Assembly: GCA_034112345.1 (NCBI GenBank)
Contig: JAWUVN010000067.1
Location: 1-15,764, forward strand
Direction of reading: 5' to 3'
Source of the DNA: Bermanella sp034112345
Lineage (GTDB): Bacteria > Pseudomonadota > Gammaproteobacteria > Pseudomonadales > Oceanobacteraceae
Length of the DNA stretch: 15,764 nucleotides
The position numbers were made by a program, and so were the translations under genes. Positions 1-6,091 of this stretch are shown here, piece by piece; position 1 is the stretch's first letter; the number at the start of each line of letters is the position of its first letter. The notes under the pieces are model-generated. The model was not told the origin of the DNA, ran no database searches, and saw nothing but the letters and a program-made list of their open reading frames with translations.

Positions 1-414
1 AACGCAGTGGCCTGTGCCAAGGTACCTAAATTTACCATGGTATTTGGTGGCAGCTTTGGTGCGGGTAACTATGGTATGTGTGGTCGAGCATACGATCCAA
101 ACTTCATGTGGATGTGGCCTAACTCACGCATCAGTGTCATGGGTGGTGAACAAGCCGCTGGTGTTATGTCGCTTATTACGAAAGGCGCAAAAGAAAAACG
201 CGGCGAGTCATTCAGCGATGAAGACCAAGAAAAATTCAAAGCACCATTGTTAGAAAAATACGAAAAAGAAGGTCACCCTTATTACGCCTCTGCCCGCTTA
301 TGGGATGACGGCGTCATTGATCCAGCCCAAAGCCGCGAAGTGTTAGGTCTTGCTATAAGTGCGTCATTAAACGCGCCGCAGCAAGAAACCAAATTCGGAA
401 TCTTTAGGATGTAA
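1..414 (+). CDS. liuB: Methylcrotonyl-CoA carboxylase carboxyltransferase (beta) subunit, 3' part
   Basis: This is the C-terminal 137 residues of a biotin-dependent carboxyltransferase; the frame is open from base 1, so the 5' end lies outside the window. The subunit moves CO2 from carboxybiotin on LiuD to 3-methylcrotonyl-CoA in cytosolic leucine/isovalerate breakdown. The visible part has the family's glycine-rich stretch (GGSFGAGNYGMCGRAYDP) followed by FMWMWPNSRISVMGGEQAAG, typical of the MccB C-terminal acyl-CoA carboxyltransferase half, and it ends in ETKFGIFRM, the usual LiuB terminus. It is followed by liuC and liuD, which confirms the role over propionyl- or acetyl-CoA carboxylase homologues. 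The stop overlaps an ATG (TAATG, 412-416) that opens a short frame rather than liuC; the true liuC start is about 90 bp further on because of an 80-bp insertion that repeats the end of liuB. Confidence 0.95.
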   Translation, partial: NAVACAKVPKFTMVFGGSFGAGNYGMCGRAYDPNFMWMWPNSRISVMGGEQAAGVMSLITKGAKEKRGESFSDEDQEKFKAPLLEKYEKEGHPYYASARLWDDGVIDPAQSREVLGLAISASLNAPQQETKFGIFRM

Positions 415-416
415 TG
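384..416 (+). repeat. Direct repeat copy A: functional 3' end of liuB
   Basis: This 33-bp segment (last ten liuB codons including the stop, plus the TG of an overlapping start) recurs at 464-496, exactly 80 bp downstream, with 30 of 33 bases identical. The three differences (positions 399, 402 and 408 against 479, 482 and 488) all fall on third codon positions and leave ETKFGIFRM unchanged. Copy A is the one in frame with liuB. Confidence 0.9.
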
Positions 417-494
417 ATAATGAAATTCAATGCATTACCGAAACGCACACCTCCAAGCTGTAGAGAAACCAAATTCGGCATATTTAGAATGTAA
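414..494 (+). other. 26-codon mini-ORF bridging liuB and liuC
   Basis: This short frame starts at the ATG overlapping the liuB stop (TAATG) and ends at a TAA that overlaps an ATG in the liuC frame (TAATG again). A second in-frame ATG at 420 has AGGA ten bases upstream. The first 16 codons encode MIMKFNALPKRTPPSC and the rest read RETKFGIFRM, so the last nine residues repeat the LiuB C-terminus. It is probably a by-product of the 80-bp rearrangement, but translation through it could keep liuC coupled to liuB. I do not claim a functional peptide. Confidence 0.3.
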
Positions 495-496
495 TG
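464..496 (+). repeat. Direct repeat copy B: displaced second liuB tail
   Basis: This is the second copy of the liuB terminus. It is out of frame with liuB (an 80-bp shift) but abuts liuC as a normal liuB/liuC junction would, with TAATG overlapping the ATG at 494. The 47 bp between the copies (417-463) have no match elsewhere in the window. Synonymous-only divergence implies that both copies evolved as coding sequence, so this is better explained by recombination with a diverged homologue than by a recent tandem duplication. Confidence 0.85.
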
Positions 497-505
497 GTGA
501 CGAGA

Positions 506-1315
506 ATGACAACAGAAAATCTAATAGTAGAAATAGAAAATGGCGTTGCCAAGCTGATTTTAAATCGCCCTGAAGTGCATAACGCGTTTGACGATGTATT
601 AATTGCTCAAATTATTGAAGCGTTAGATGCGGTAGAAGCTGACGATTCTGTTCGTGTGGTTGTTTTAACCAGCAACGGCTAACACTTTAGTGCAGGGGCC
701 GATTTAAACTGGATGAAACGCATGGCGGTTTTATCTGAGCAAGAAAATCGTGATGATGCACAGCAACTTGCTGAGCTGATGCACCGATTAAACGACTTAT
801 CTAAACCCACTATTGCTCTAGTTAACGGTGCCACTTACGGCGGCGCAGTAGGCTTGGTGGCGTGCTGCGATATGGCCATTGCCACTGATCGTAGCCGCTT
901 TTGTTTAAGTGAAGTAAAAATTGGTTTAAGCCCTGCGGTTATTAGCCCATTTGTTGTGGCTGCCATGGGCGAACGTGCTTCAAGGCGTTTCTTTTTAACA
1001 GCCGAAGCCTTTGATGCGCAGCGAGCACATCAATTAGGCTTACTGCACTCAACAGCAGAAGATGAAGCCGACCTTGAAACCCAAGGGCAAGCATTAATCA
1101 AAGCCTTGCTGCAAAACAGCCCGCAAGCCATGGAAAAAACAAAACAACTGATCAAACACGTCAGTCGCGGAGCCATCGATCAACCTATGCGCGACTACAC
1201 CGTTAATTTAATTGCCTCTATCCGTGTAAGCGACGAAGGCCAAGAAGGCTTAGGTTCTTTTTTAGATAAAAGAAAGCCCAGCTGGATAAACAAAACAGTC
1301 AAGGGTGAAGAATAA
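506..1315 (+). pseudogene. liuC: Methylglutaconyl-CoA hydratase (enoyl-CoA hydratase family), interrupted by an in-frame TAA
   Basis: The product would hydrate 3-methylglutaconyl-CoA to HMG-CoA, between the carboxylase (liuB/liuD) and the lyase (liuE). Apart from TAA at 680-682 (codon 59), one frame runs through 268 sense codons, the normal length for the crotonase family. Before the stop comes MTTENLIVEI with NRPEVHNAFDD; directly after it comes HFSAGADLNWM, the oxyanion-hole loop, then GATYGGAVGLVACCD and LSEVKIGLSPAV with the acidic catalytic region. Relatives usually carry lysine or a similar residue at the stop position, so one substitution such as AAA to TAA explains it. Reinitiation at ATG 713 would lack the oxyanion loop. 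I chose ATG 506, preceded by GGTGA at 496-500, over ATG 494. Options are a true pseudogene, a strain-specific mutation, or a sequencing error. The rest of the frame is undamaged, so the lesion is recent or artefactual. Confidence 0.88.
680..682 (+). other. Premature in-frame stop codon in liuC
   Basis: TAA at codon 59 of liuC; the frame upstream and downstream is the same (no frameshift). The next base is C and the next codon CAC. TAA is the least leaky stop in most bacteria, so efficient readthrough is unlikely. Confidence 0.92.
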
Positions 1316-1316
1316 T

Positions 1317-3353
1317 ATGAGCGCTCACAATAAAAAAATATCACGCCTGTTAATTGCCAACCGTGGCGAAATCGCTGTGCGCATTATGCAAAGCGCGCAA
1401 AAAATTGGCATTCATTGTATCGCCCTTTATAGCGATGCAGATAAAAACGCCATGCACGTTAAGCAAGCGAACGAAGCTTGGTACATTGGCGCAAGCCCCG
1501 CTAAAGAAAGCTACCTAGTGGTTGAGAAAGTGCTGCAAGTGGCAAAAGATGCGCGCGCTGATGCCATTCACCCAGGCTATGGTTTTTTATCTGAGAACGC
1601 AGGTTTTGCAAAATCCATTCAAGACGCAGGCTTAATTTGGATTGGCCCTCCGGTACCGGCCATTGAAGCCATGGGTTCTAAAATAGAATCCAAGAAATTA
1701 ATGGAAAAAGCCAATGTACCCTTGGTTCCCGGCTACCACGGCGACAACCAAGACGAGGCGTTTCTTGCCGAAGAAGTGAAAAAAATTGGCTTTCCAGTAT
1801 TAATTAAAGCCAGCGCCGGTGGCGGTGGTAAAGGCATGCGCGTTGTGACAAACGATTCTGAAATTGCAGCGGGCATTTCTGCCAGTAAACGCGAAGGCTT
1901 AAACAGCTTTGGCGATGATAAGTTACTGGTTGAAAAATACATTACCCGCCCTCGCCATGTCGAAATTCAAATATTCATGGATCAGCAAGGTAACGGTGTT
2001 TATTTGTTTGAACGAGATTGTTCAATTCAGCGCCGTCACCAAAAAGTAGTAGAAGAAGCCCCTGCCCCGGCGTATCACGAAGCCGATCGAGCGGCCATGG
2101 GTGAAGCCGCCATTCAAGCGGCTAAAGCCATTCATTATGAAGGCGCGGGCACGGTTGAATTTTTATACGAAGAGAAAGCCGACGGCCCTGGTACCTTCTA
2201 CTTTATGGAAATGAATACCCGTTTGCAGGTTGAACACCCTGTGACTGAAATGATCACCGGCCAAGATTTGGTTATTTGGCAGTTAAGTGTGGCGCAAGGT
2301 GAACCGCTTCCTGTCACGCAAGACCAACTTTCCATTAACGGTCACAGCATGGAAGTACGCATCTACGCTGAAGACCCAGACAATGAATTTTTACCCACCA
2401 CAGGCACATTAGACTTTGTTCAACTGCCTAAGCTAATTGAAGGCAAGGTTCGATTAGATACCGGTGTTAAACAAGGTGACGAAGTCAGCCCCTACTACGA
2501 CCCAATGATCAGCAAACTGATTGTATGGGGCGAAGACCGTCAGCAATGCTTAAGCACGCTTAAACAAGCCCTGCAGGAATATCAAATTGCTGGTGTTACC
2601 ACAAACCTTTCGTTTTTACGCCGCGTGGTTAACGTAGAAGCCTTTAAACAAGGCAATGTAAGCACACAGTTCATTGAAGAGTTCAGCGAACAACTGACAA
2701 CGGCTCAAGACGTTAAACAACACCATTTGTTAGCAGCTGTTTGCAGTCACATGCTGTCTCGAAACAGCACAGGGCAATCTCGCACTTCTGATTTACAACG
2801 TGCCAGTAATGACGGTGCAAGCCCTTGGCACAACATGAGCGCATTTCGCTTAAATCAAAGCGCCCGTGAGACCTTGCACTTCACCCTAAATAACGGTGAA
2901 GACATTACCGTTTTAATTGATACGCTAAACCCTAACAGTTGGAATATTTCAATTGCAGATCAATCGCAATGTGTGAATGCGCGTTTGGTAAGCGATCAAA
3001 TTCAATACGAAGTAAATGGACAATGGCACTGTGCCAGAGTGATTAGTCACCAAAACCGCTTATGGGTTTACGATGCCGACGGCGAAAGCCAACTGCAATT
3101 TAAGGTGAACGATTATAATCAGCAAGACGAACAGCAAGGCAGTTTAAAAGCCCCAATGAATGGCACCATTATTCAAGTGGACACCGCCGCTGGCCAAACC
3201 GTTAAAGCAGGCGATGTACTCATGATTATGGAAGCCATGAAAATGGAACATGCCATAAAGGCCCCAGAAGACGGCATAGTAAAAGAAATCAGCTTCAATG
3301 TTGGTGATCTAGTCGCTGAAGGCGCCATGTTGATTGAAATGGAAGAAGCTTAA
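1317..3353 (+). CDS. liuD: Methylcrotonyl-CoA carboxylase biotin-carrying (alpha) subunit
   Basis: This is a cytosolic subunit of 678 residues (usual size about 655-670). It carboxylates its own biotin with ATP and bicarbonate, then hands CO2 to LiuB. Using ATG 1317 as residue 1, it has the N-terminal biotin carboxylase domain (LLIANRGEIAVRI), the ATP-grasp glycine loop ASAGGGGKGMR at about 165-175, the active-site segment EMNTRLQVEHPVTE at about 298-311, and a C-terminal biotinyl domain with EAMKMEH, biotinyl lysine about K642. Region 475-600 is the poorly conserved link that docks on the carboxyltransferase. The GTG at 1305 would overlap liuC and add only four residues; ATG 1317 has AAGGGTGA at 1301-1308, eight bases upstream, and is preferred. 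It starts one base after the liuC stop, so it is co-transcribed and probably coupled; the liuC nonsense codon could reduce its expression by polarity. Confidence 0.96.
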   Translation: MSAHNKKISRLLIANRGEIAVRIMQSAQKIGIHCIALYSDADKNAMHVKQANEAWYIGASPAKESYLVVEKVLQVAKDARADAIHPGYGFLSENAGFAKSIQDAGLIWIGPPVPAIEAMGSKIESKKLMEKANVPLVPGYHGDNQDEAFLAEEVKKIGFPVLIKASAGGGGKGMRVVTNDSEIAAGISASKREGLNSFGDDKLLVEKYITRPRHVEIQIFMDQQGNGVYLFERDCSIQRRHQKVVEEAPAPAYHEADRAAMGEAAIQAAKAIHYEGAGTVEFLYEEKADGPGTFYFMEMNTRLQVEHPVTEMITGQDLVIWQLSVAQGEPLPVTQDQLSINGHSMEVRIYAEDPDNEFLPTTGTLDFVQLPKLIEGKVRLDTGVKQGDEVSPYYDPMISKLIVWGEDRQQCLSTLKQALQEYQIAGVTTNLSFLRRVVNVEAFKQGNVSTQFIEEFSEQLTTAQDVKQHHLLAAVCSHMLSRNSTGQSRTSDLQRASNDGASPWHNMSAFRLNQSARETLHFTLNNGEDITVLIDTLNPNSWNISIADQSQCVNARLVSDQIQYEVNGQWHCARVISHQNRLWVYDADGESQLQFKVNDYNQQDEQQGSLKAPMNGTIIQVDTAAGQTVKAGDVLMIMEAMKMEHAIKAPEDGIVKEISFNVGDLVAEGAMLIEMEEA

Positions 3354-3368
3354 ACATAAACAATTATT

Positions 3369-3437
3369 TGTGGGAGGGCGCTTGCGTGATAGATATTGAA
3401 CGATTCAAAAAACTTCGCGCGCAAGCGCCCTCTCACA
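3369..3437. repeat. Inverted REP doublet (REPIN-like) between liuD and liuE
   Basis: Arms 3369-3386 and 3420-3437 pair over 18 positions, all Watson-Crick except one G-T, and the pairing extends two more positions inward. The left arm reads TGTGGGAGGGCGCTTGCG. The right arm, on the minus strand, reads TGTGAGAGGGCGCTTGCG and continues CGCGAAG. This closely resembles the Pseudomonas-type REP consensus (GTGGGAG, GC-rich core with CTTGC, GCGAA). The loop carries a small hairpin, TTGAA-CGA-TTCAA, at 3396-3408. The element lies 15 bp after the liuD stop and 40 bp before liuE. REP hairpins in such places are known to protect upstream mRNA from 3' decay or to attenuate downstream transcription. I infer a similar effect here, which would give liuE less message than liuBCD. 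Confidence 0.72.
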
Positions 3438-3448
3438 TGGTTATTACA

Positions 3449-3460
3449 GTAATTAATTAC
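3449..3460. promoter_or_regulatory. Perfect 12-bp AT palindrome upstream of liuE
   Basis: GTAATTAATTAC is self-complementary and ends 17 bp before the liuE start. It could be an operator or chance in AT-rich sequence; I do not recognise it as a known Liu regulator site. Confidence 0.2.
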
Positions 3461-3477
3461 CTATCTGGAATCTAACA

Positions 3478-4383
3478 ATGTCTTTACCAAAGCAGGTAGA
3501 AATAATAGAAGTAGGCCCTAGAGACGGCCTTCAAAACGAACAAAATATACTGTCGGTTGAACTGCGCGTTGAATTAATTGAACGCCTTGCAAAAGCAGGC
3601 CTTAAAAAAATTGAAGCGGGCAGTTTTGTTTCGCCTAAGTGGGTGCCGCAAATGGCGGGCACCGATCTAGTATTAGACCAGTTGAATGCAAGTTCGGTTA
3701 AGCAACTGACCGGCGTTAAATACGCAGCGCTTACGCCTAATTTAAAAGGCTTAGAAGGCGCCATTCAGCATCGTGCAGATGAAATTGCCATATTCAGCGC
3801 GGCCAGTGAAAGCTTTACGCAAAAAAATATTAATTGCAGCATTGCTGAAAGTCTAAACCGGTTTGAAGACATCATGGCCCAAGCCCAACAAATCAACCTA
3901 CCCGTTCGCGGTTATGTATCCACGATTGTTGGCTGCCCTTATGAAGGTGACATTGATCCTGAGAAGGTAGCTGAAGTCACTAAGTATTTATATCAAATGG
4001 GCTGTTATGAAGTATCGTTAGGCGACACCATTGGTGTAGGCACGCCTATTAAATTTAAGCGCATGTTAGATGCGGTTATCCGAGAAGTCCCTGTAGACAA
4101 ATTGGCTGTGCATTGCCATAACACTTACGGCCAAGCCCTTGTGAATATCTACGCAAGTTTAGAATACGGCATTAATAAAATAGATACAGCAGTAGCCGGA
4201 TTAGGTGGCTGCCCATACGCCAAAGGTGCAAGTGGAAACATAGCCACCGAAGATGTGCTGTTTATGTTAAATGGCATGAACATACAAACCGGTGTCGATC
4301 TAGATGAAGTAATTAGTATTGGCAATTGGATTTGTGAAAAATTAGATCGCGAAAATCAAAGTAAAGTGGGATTAGCGAGATAG
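3478..4383 (+). CDS. liuE: Hydroxymethylglutaryl-CoA lyase
   Basis: This enzyme cleaves (S)-HMG-CoA to acetoacetate and acetyl-CoA, the last step of leucine degradation. The 301-residue TIM barrel has every hallmark of HMGL: VGPRDGLQNE at 12-21 with metal-binding D16 and R15, the metal-binding histidines in VHCHNTYGQ (H212, H214), and the signature GLGGCPYAKGASGN with catalytic C245 and metal ligand N254. These match human D42, H233, H235, C266 and N275. YVSTIVGCPYEGD at about 146-158 separates it from 2-isopropylmalate and homocitrate synthases. GGAA at 3467-3470, seven bases before ATG 3478, serves as ribosome site. It is last in the liu operon, set apart from liuD by 124 bp holding a REP doublet, and is followed by a terminator. 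Its acetoacetate is a substrate for the acetoacetyl-CoA synthetase at 12968-15037. Confidence 0.96.
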   Translation: MSLPKQVEIIEVGPRDGLQNEQNILSVELRVELIERLAKAGLKKIEAGSFVSPKWVPQMAGTDLVLDQLNASSVKQLTGVKYAALTPNLKGLEGAIQHRADEIAIFSAASESFTQKNINCSIAESLNRFEDIMAQAQQINLPVRGYVSTIVGCPYEGDIDPEKVAEVTKYLYQMGCYEVSLGDTIGVGTPIKFKRMLDAVIREVPVDKLAVHCHNTYGQALVNIYASLEYGINKIDTAVAGLGGCPYAKGASGNIATEDVLFMLNGMNIQTGVDLDEVISIGNWICEKLDRENQSKVGLAR

Positions 4384-4405
4384 CAAATCACAACTATGTG
4401 TGAGT

Positions 4406-4455
4406 TAACAGGTTAAAATACCAAGTGTGTATGAGCTTTTATTTTTAACCTGTTA
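4406..4455. terminator. Bidirectional terminator between liuE and the chemoreceptor gene
   Basis: TAACAGGTTAAAA at 4406-4418 pairs perfectly with TTTTAACCTGTTA at 4443-4455 (13 bp, 24-base spacer). It lies 22 bp past the liuE stop and 14 bp past the end of the converging gene. A/T-rich sequence flanks each arm. The loop is long for an intrinsic terminator, so the call rests mainly on position. Confidence 0.55.
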
Positions 4456-4469
4456 TTGCTAAAAATTCA

Positions 4470-5618
4470 TTAAAATAAATCTACTTCATCACCTTTACCT
4501 AACTCTTTTTTCTTTTCAAGATTATCTAAGTCATCAAATATTTCGTCAATCATTTGATCTAACATATTCTGAACCTGATCGCTTGCGTCTTCCATATTTT
4601 GAAGGTATTGAATCGTACCGTTACGATCTTTAACTTGATTGGCTTTTAATGCGTTAATGCCGTTTTCATGTACGGCCATATGAGGGCCATCCATTGATAC
4701 AAAAGATTTTAAATGGGAAAAGGTATTTTTACCCTCACCTTCAAAATACCATTTTCCTAAGCGGCACTGAGTATGGTCAACAATGTCATTTGTGACATTT
4801 TCATCATCACATTGCAGTCTTTGATAGATGCCTTGCTTCCAGTCAATATGATCCATCATTACCGTGGTGACAAATGATGCATAGGATGCCTGAGTAATCA
4901 CCCGTTTCATCTGATCAGAGATACTAAGCACTTCGTTAACAGTTGAAATAAGCGTTTCAGTATTTTGGGTCATATGCTCTGTTTTTGTCGCTGTATGTCC
5001 AATGCCTATTTTTGTGTCGCTGGTTTGCTTGTTAATAGCGGATACTAGATCTCTGATGTTTTCGGTAGCCTCACCGGTTCGCTTAGCCAGTAGCCTAACC
5101 TCATCAGCAACAACCGCAAAGCCTCTGCCCTGTTCGCCTGCTCTGGCGGCCTCTATCGCGGCATTCAATGCTAAAAGGTTGGTTTGATCACTGATTTCGA
5201 CAATCGATGTGACAAACTCACTAATTTGAGAGCTCACAGCGCTCACTGATTCAATTTTACCTTGAGAAACAACAGATTCATCGTGGATCTCTTCTAGCTG
5301 AGAATACAATGAAGACAAGGCCTGTCCTGTCTGAGAAAACAAGCTACTGGCTTCTGTGATGCGCACCCTTTCTTGAGATAAGCTTTCGACAAAATTACCG
5401 GCATGAGTCCGAATGTCTGTCAGCCGACTGCCTGTTCCGCCCCATAAGCCCTGTATCGAATACTCATCATGTGTATGTTTCTGCGTCTTAGCTAGCTCCT
5501 TATATGCGCATTCTAGTGCCGCCTCTAAGTCGGCTACCTTGTCGATTAACAGTGTATTCTCTTCTTGGCTATGGCTTAACTGACCTTCCAGTTCTGCAAT
5601 TTCTCTACGTCCAAACAT
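4470..5618 (-). CDS. Soluble methyl-accepting chemotaxis protein with C-terminal CZB zinc-binding domain
   Basis: This 382-residue chemoreceptor has no signal peptide or membrane segment, so it should sit in the cytoplasm. Residues 5-45 look like a coiled coil (heptad-rich, REIAELEGQL onward). Residues about 70-245 form the MCP signalling hairpin, with the highly conserved tip NAAIEAARAGEQGRGFAVVADEVRLLA split over 152-178, which binds CheA/CheW. Residues about 250-330 form a CZB (chemoreceptor zinc-binding) domain, with candidate Zn ligands H257 (DHIDW), C285 (CRLGKW), H313 and H317 (PHMAVHENG). CZB receptors of this layout are known to sense zinc, or oxidants such as HOCl acting on the zinc-bound cysteine. 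I infer zinc or redox sensing. No CheR-docking pentapeptide is seen at the C-terminus. AGAAG six bases before the start supports ATG at 5618. It is a single-gene unit with a possible sigma-28 promoter upstream. Confidence 0.93.
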   Translation of the reverse strand: MFGRREIAELEGQLSHSQEENTLLIDKVADLEAALECAYKELAKTQKHTHDEYSIQGLWGGTGSRLTDIRTHAGNFVESLSQERVRITEASSLFSQTGQALSSLYSQLEEIHDESVVSQGKIESVSAVSSQISEFVTSIVEISDQTNLLALNAAIEAARAGEQGRGFAVVADEVRLLAKRTGEATENIRDLVSAINKQTSDTKIGIGHTATKTEHMTQNTETLISTVNEVLSISDQMKRVITQASYASFVTTVMMDHIDWKQGIYQRLQCDDENVTNDIVDHTQCRLGKWYFEGEGKNTFSHLKSFVSMDGPHMAVHENGINALKANQVKDRNGTIQYLQNMEDASDQVQNMLDQMIDEIFDDLDNLEKKKELGKGDEVDLF

Positions 5619-5665
5619 ATTAATCTTCTGCTATCTCAATTACCTTAAAGCGTAGCTCAAATTGT

Positions 5666-5693
5666 TTATCAGTAAAGCTTGCACAACGGTTTA
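5666..5693 (-). promoter_or_regulatory. Candidate sigma-28 (FliA) promoter of the chemoreceptor gene
   Basis: On the minus strand, TAAACCGT (5693-5686), 12 bases, then ACTGATAA (5673-5666). The FliA consensus is TAAAGTTT, 11 bases, GCCGATAA. TAAA and GATAA are intact and the spacing is one base long. The transcript would begin about 35-40 bases before the ATG at 5618. Chemoreceptor genes are usual FliA targets. Confidence 0.4.
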
Positions 5694-5699
5694 TAGATG

Positions 5700-6023
5700 G
5701 GCTTCAATCCTAGAAAAAATACGCCAAAAGATTAACAATAACAGTATTAAATATATCGATAATTTTTTATTAAGTTGATTAAAAATATCAGCAATATTTT
5801 ACAAGAACGGCGATGAGTATTTAAACAAAAAATCAATTAATAACATTTTAAGTACTGCATTAAAAAATTAATCTGACACCATAAAACTATATGATTTTTA
5901 AATATCAACTTGGGATTTATTGAAATTATATTTTCATGCGATAGTCGCGTATCACAGTTTTCAAAAGCCAATAAAAAAGGGACTGAAAACGCATCAAAAA
6001 GGAATGAATACTGTTTTAATCTA
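5700..6023. other. AT-rich intergenic stretch without a recognisable gene
   Basis: This stretch lies between two minus-strand genes. It is markedly A/T rich with homopolymer runs. I see no long ORF, RNA gene or conserved motif. A weak 7-bp inverted pair GTTTTCA/TGAAAAC occurs around 5957-5990. It may be a promoter-upstream region or eroded sequence. Confidence 0.5.
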
Positions 6024-6064
6024 TGCCCTGTAAATAATAACTGATGGCCATTATTTACAGAGCA
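6024..6064 (-). terminator. Hairpin downstream of the amidohydrolase gene
   Basis: Arms 6024-6038 and 6050-6064 pair over 15 positions with one mismatch (C6027 against A6061); the inner 11 pairs, CTGTAAATAAT with ATTATTTACAG, are perfect, with an 11-base loop. It lies 28 bp after the stop of the minus-strand gene. No strong T-run follows, so it may be a weak terminator or an mRNA-stabilising 3' hairpin. Confidence 0.45.
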
Positions 6065-6091
6065 TTTATAATTATAAAATAATATTAAAAA

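Noticed and set aside
494..505. ATG 494 as the liuC start
   Set aside because: No good ribosome site lies before it, whereas GGTGA at 496-500 serves ATG 506, which begins at the usual MTTEN-like N-terminus. The alternative adds only four residues.
680..682. Programmed readthrough or recoding at the liuC stop
   Set aside because: The codon is TAA, not TGA or TAG, the following context is not a known leaky one, and crotonase-family genes are not known to use recoding.
1305..1316. GTG at 1305 as the liuD start
   Set aside because: It overlaps liuC and falls within the AAGGGTGA ribosome site that fits ATG 1317 at eight bases; it adds only four non-conserved residues.
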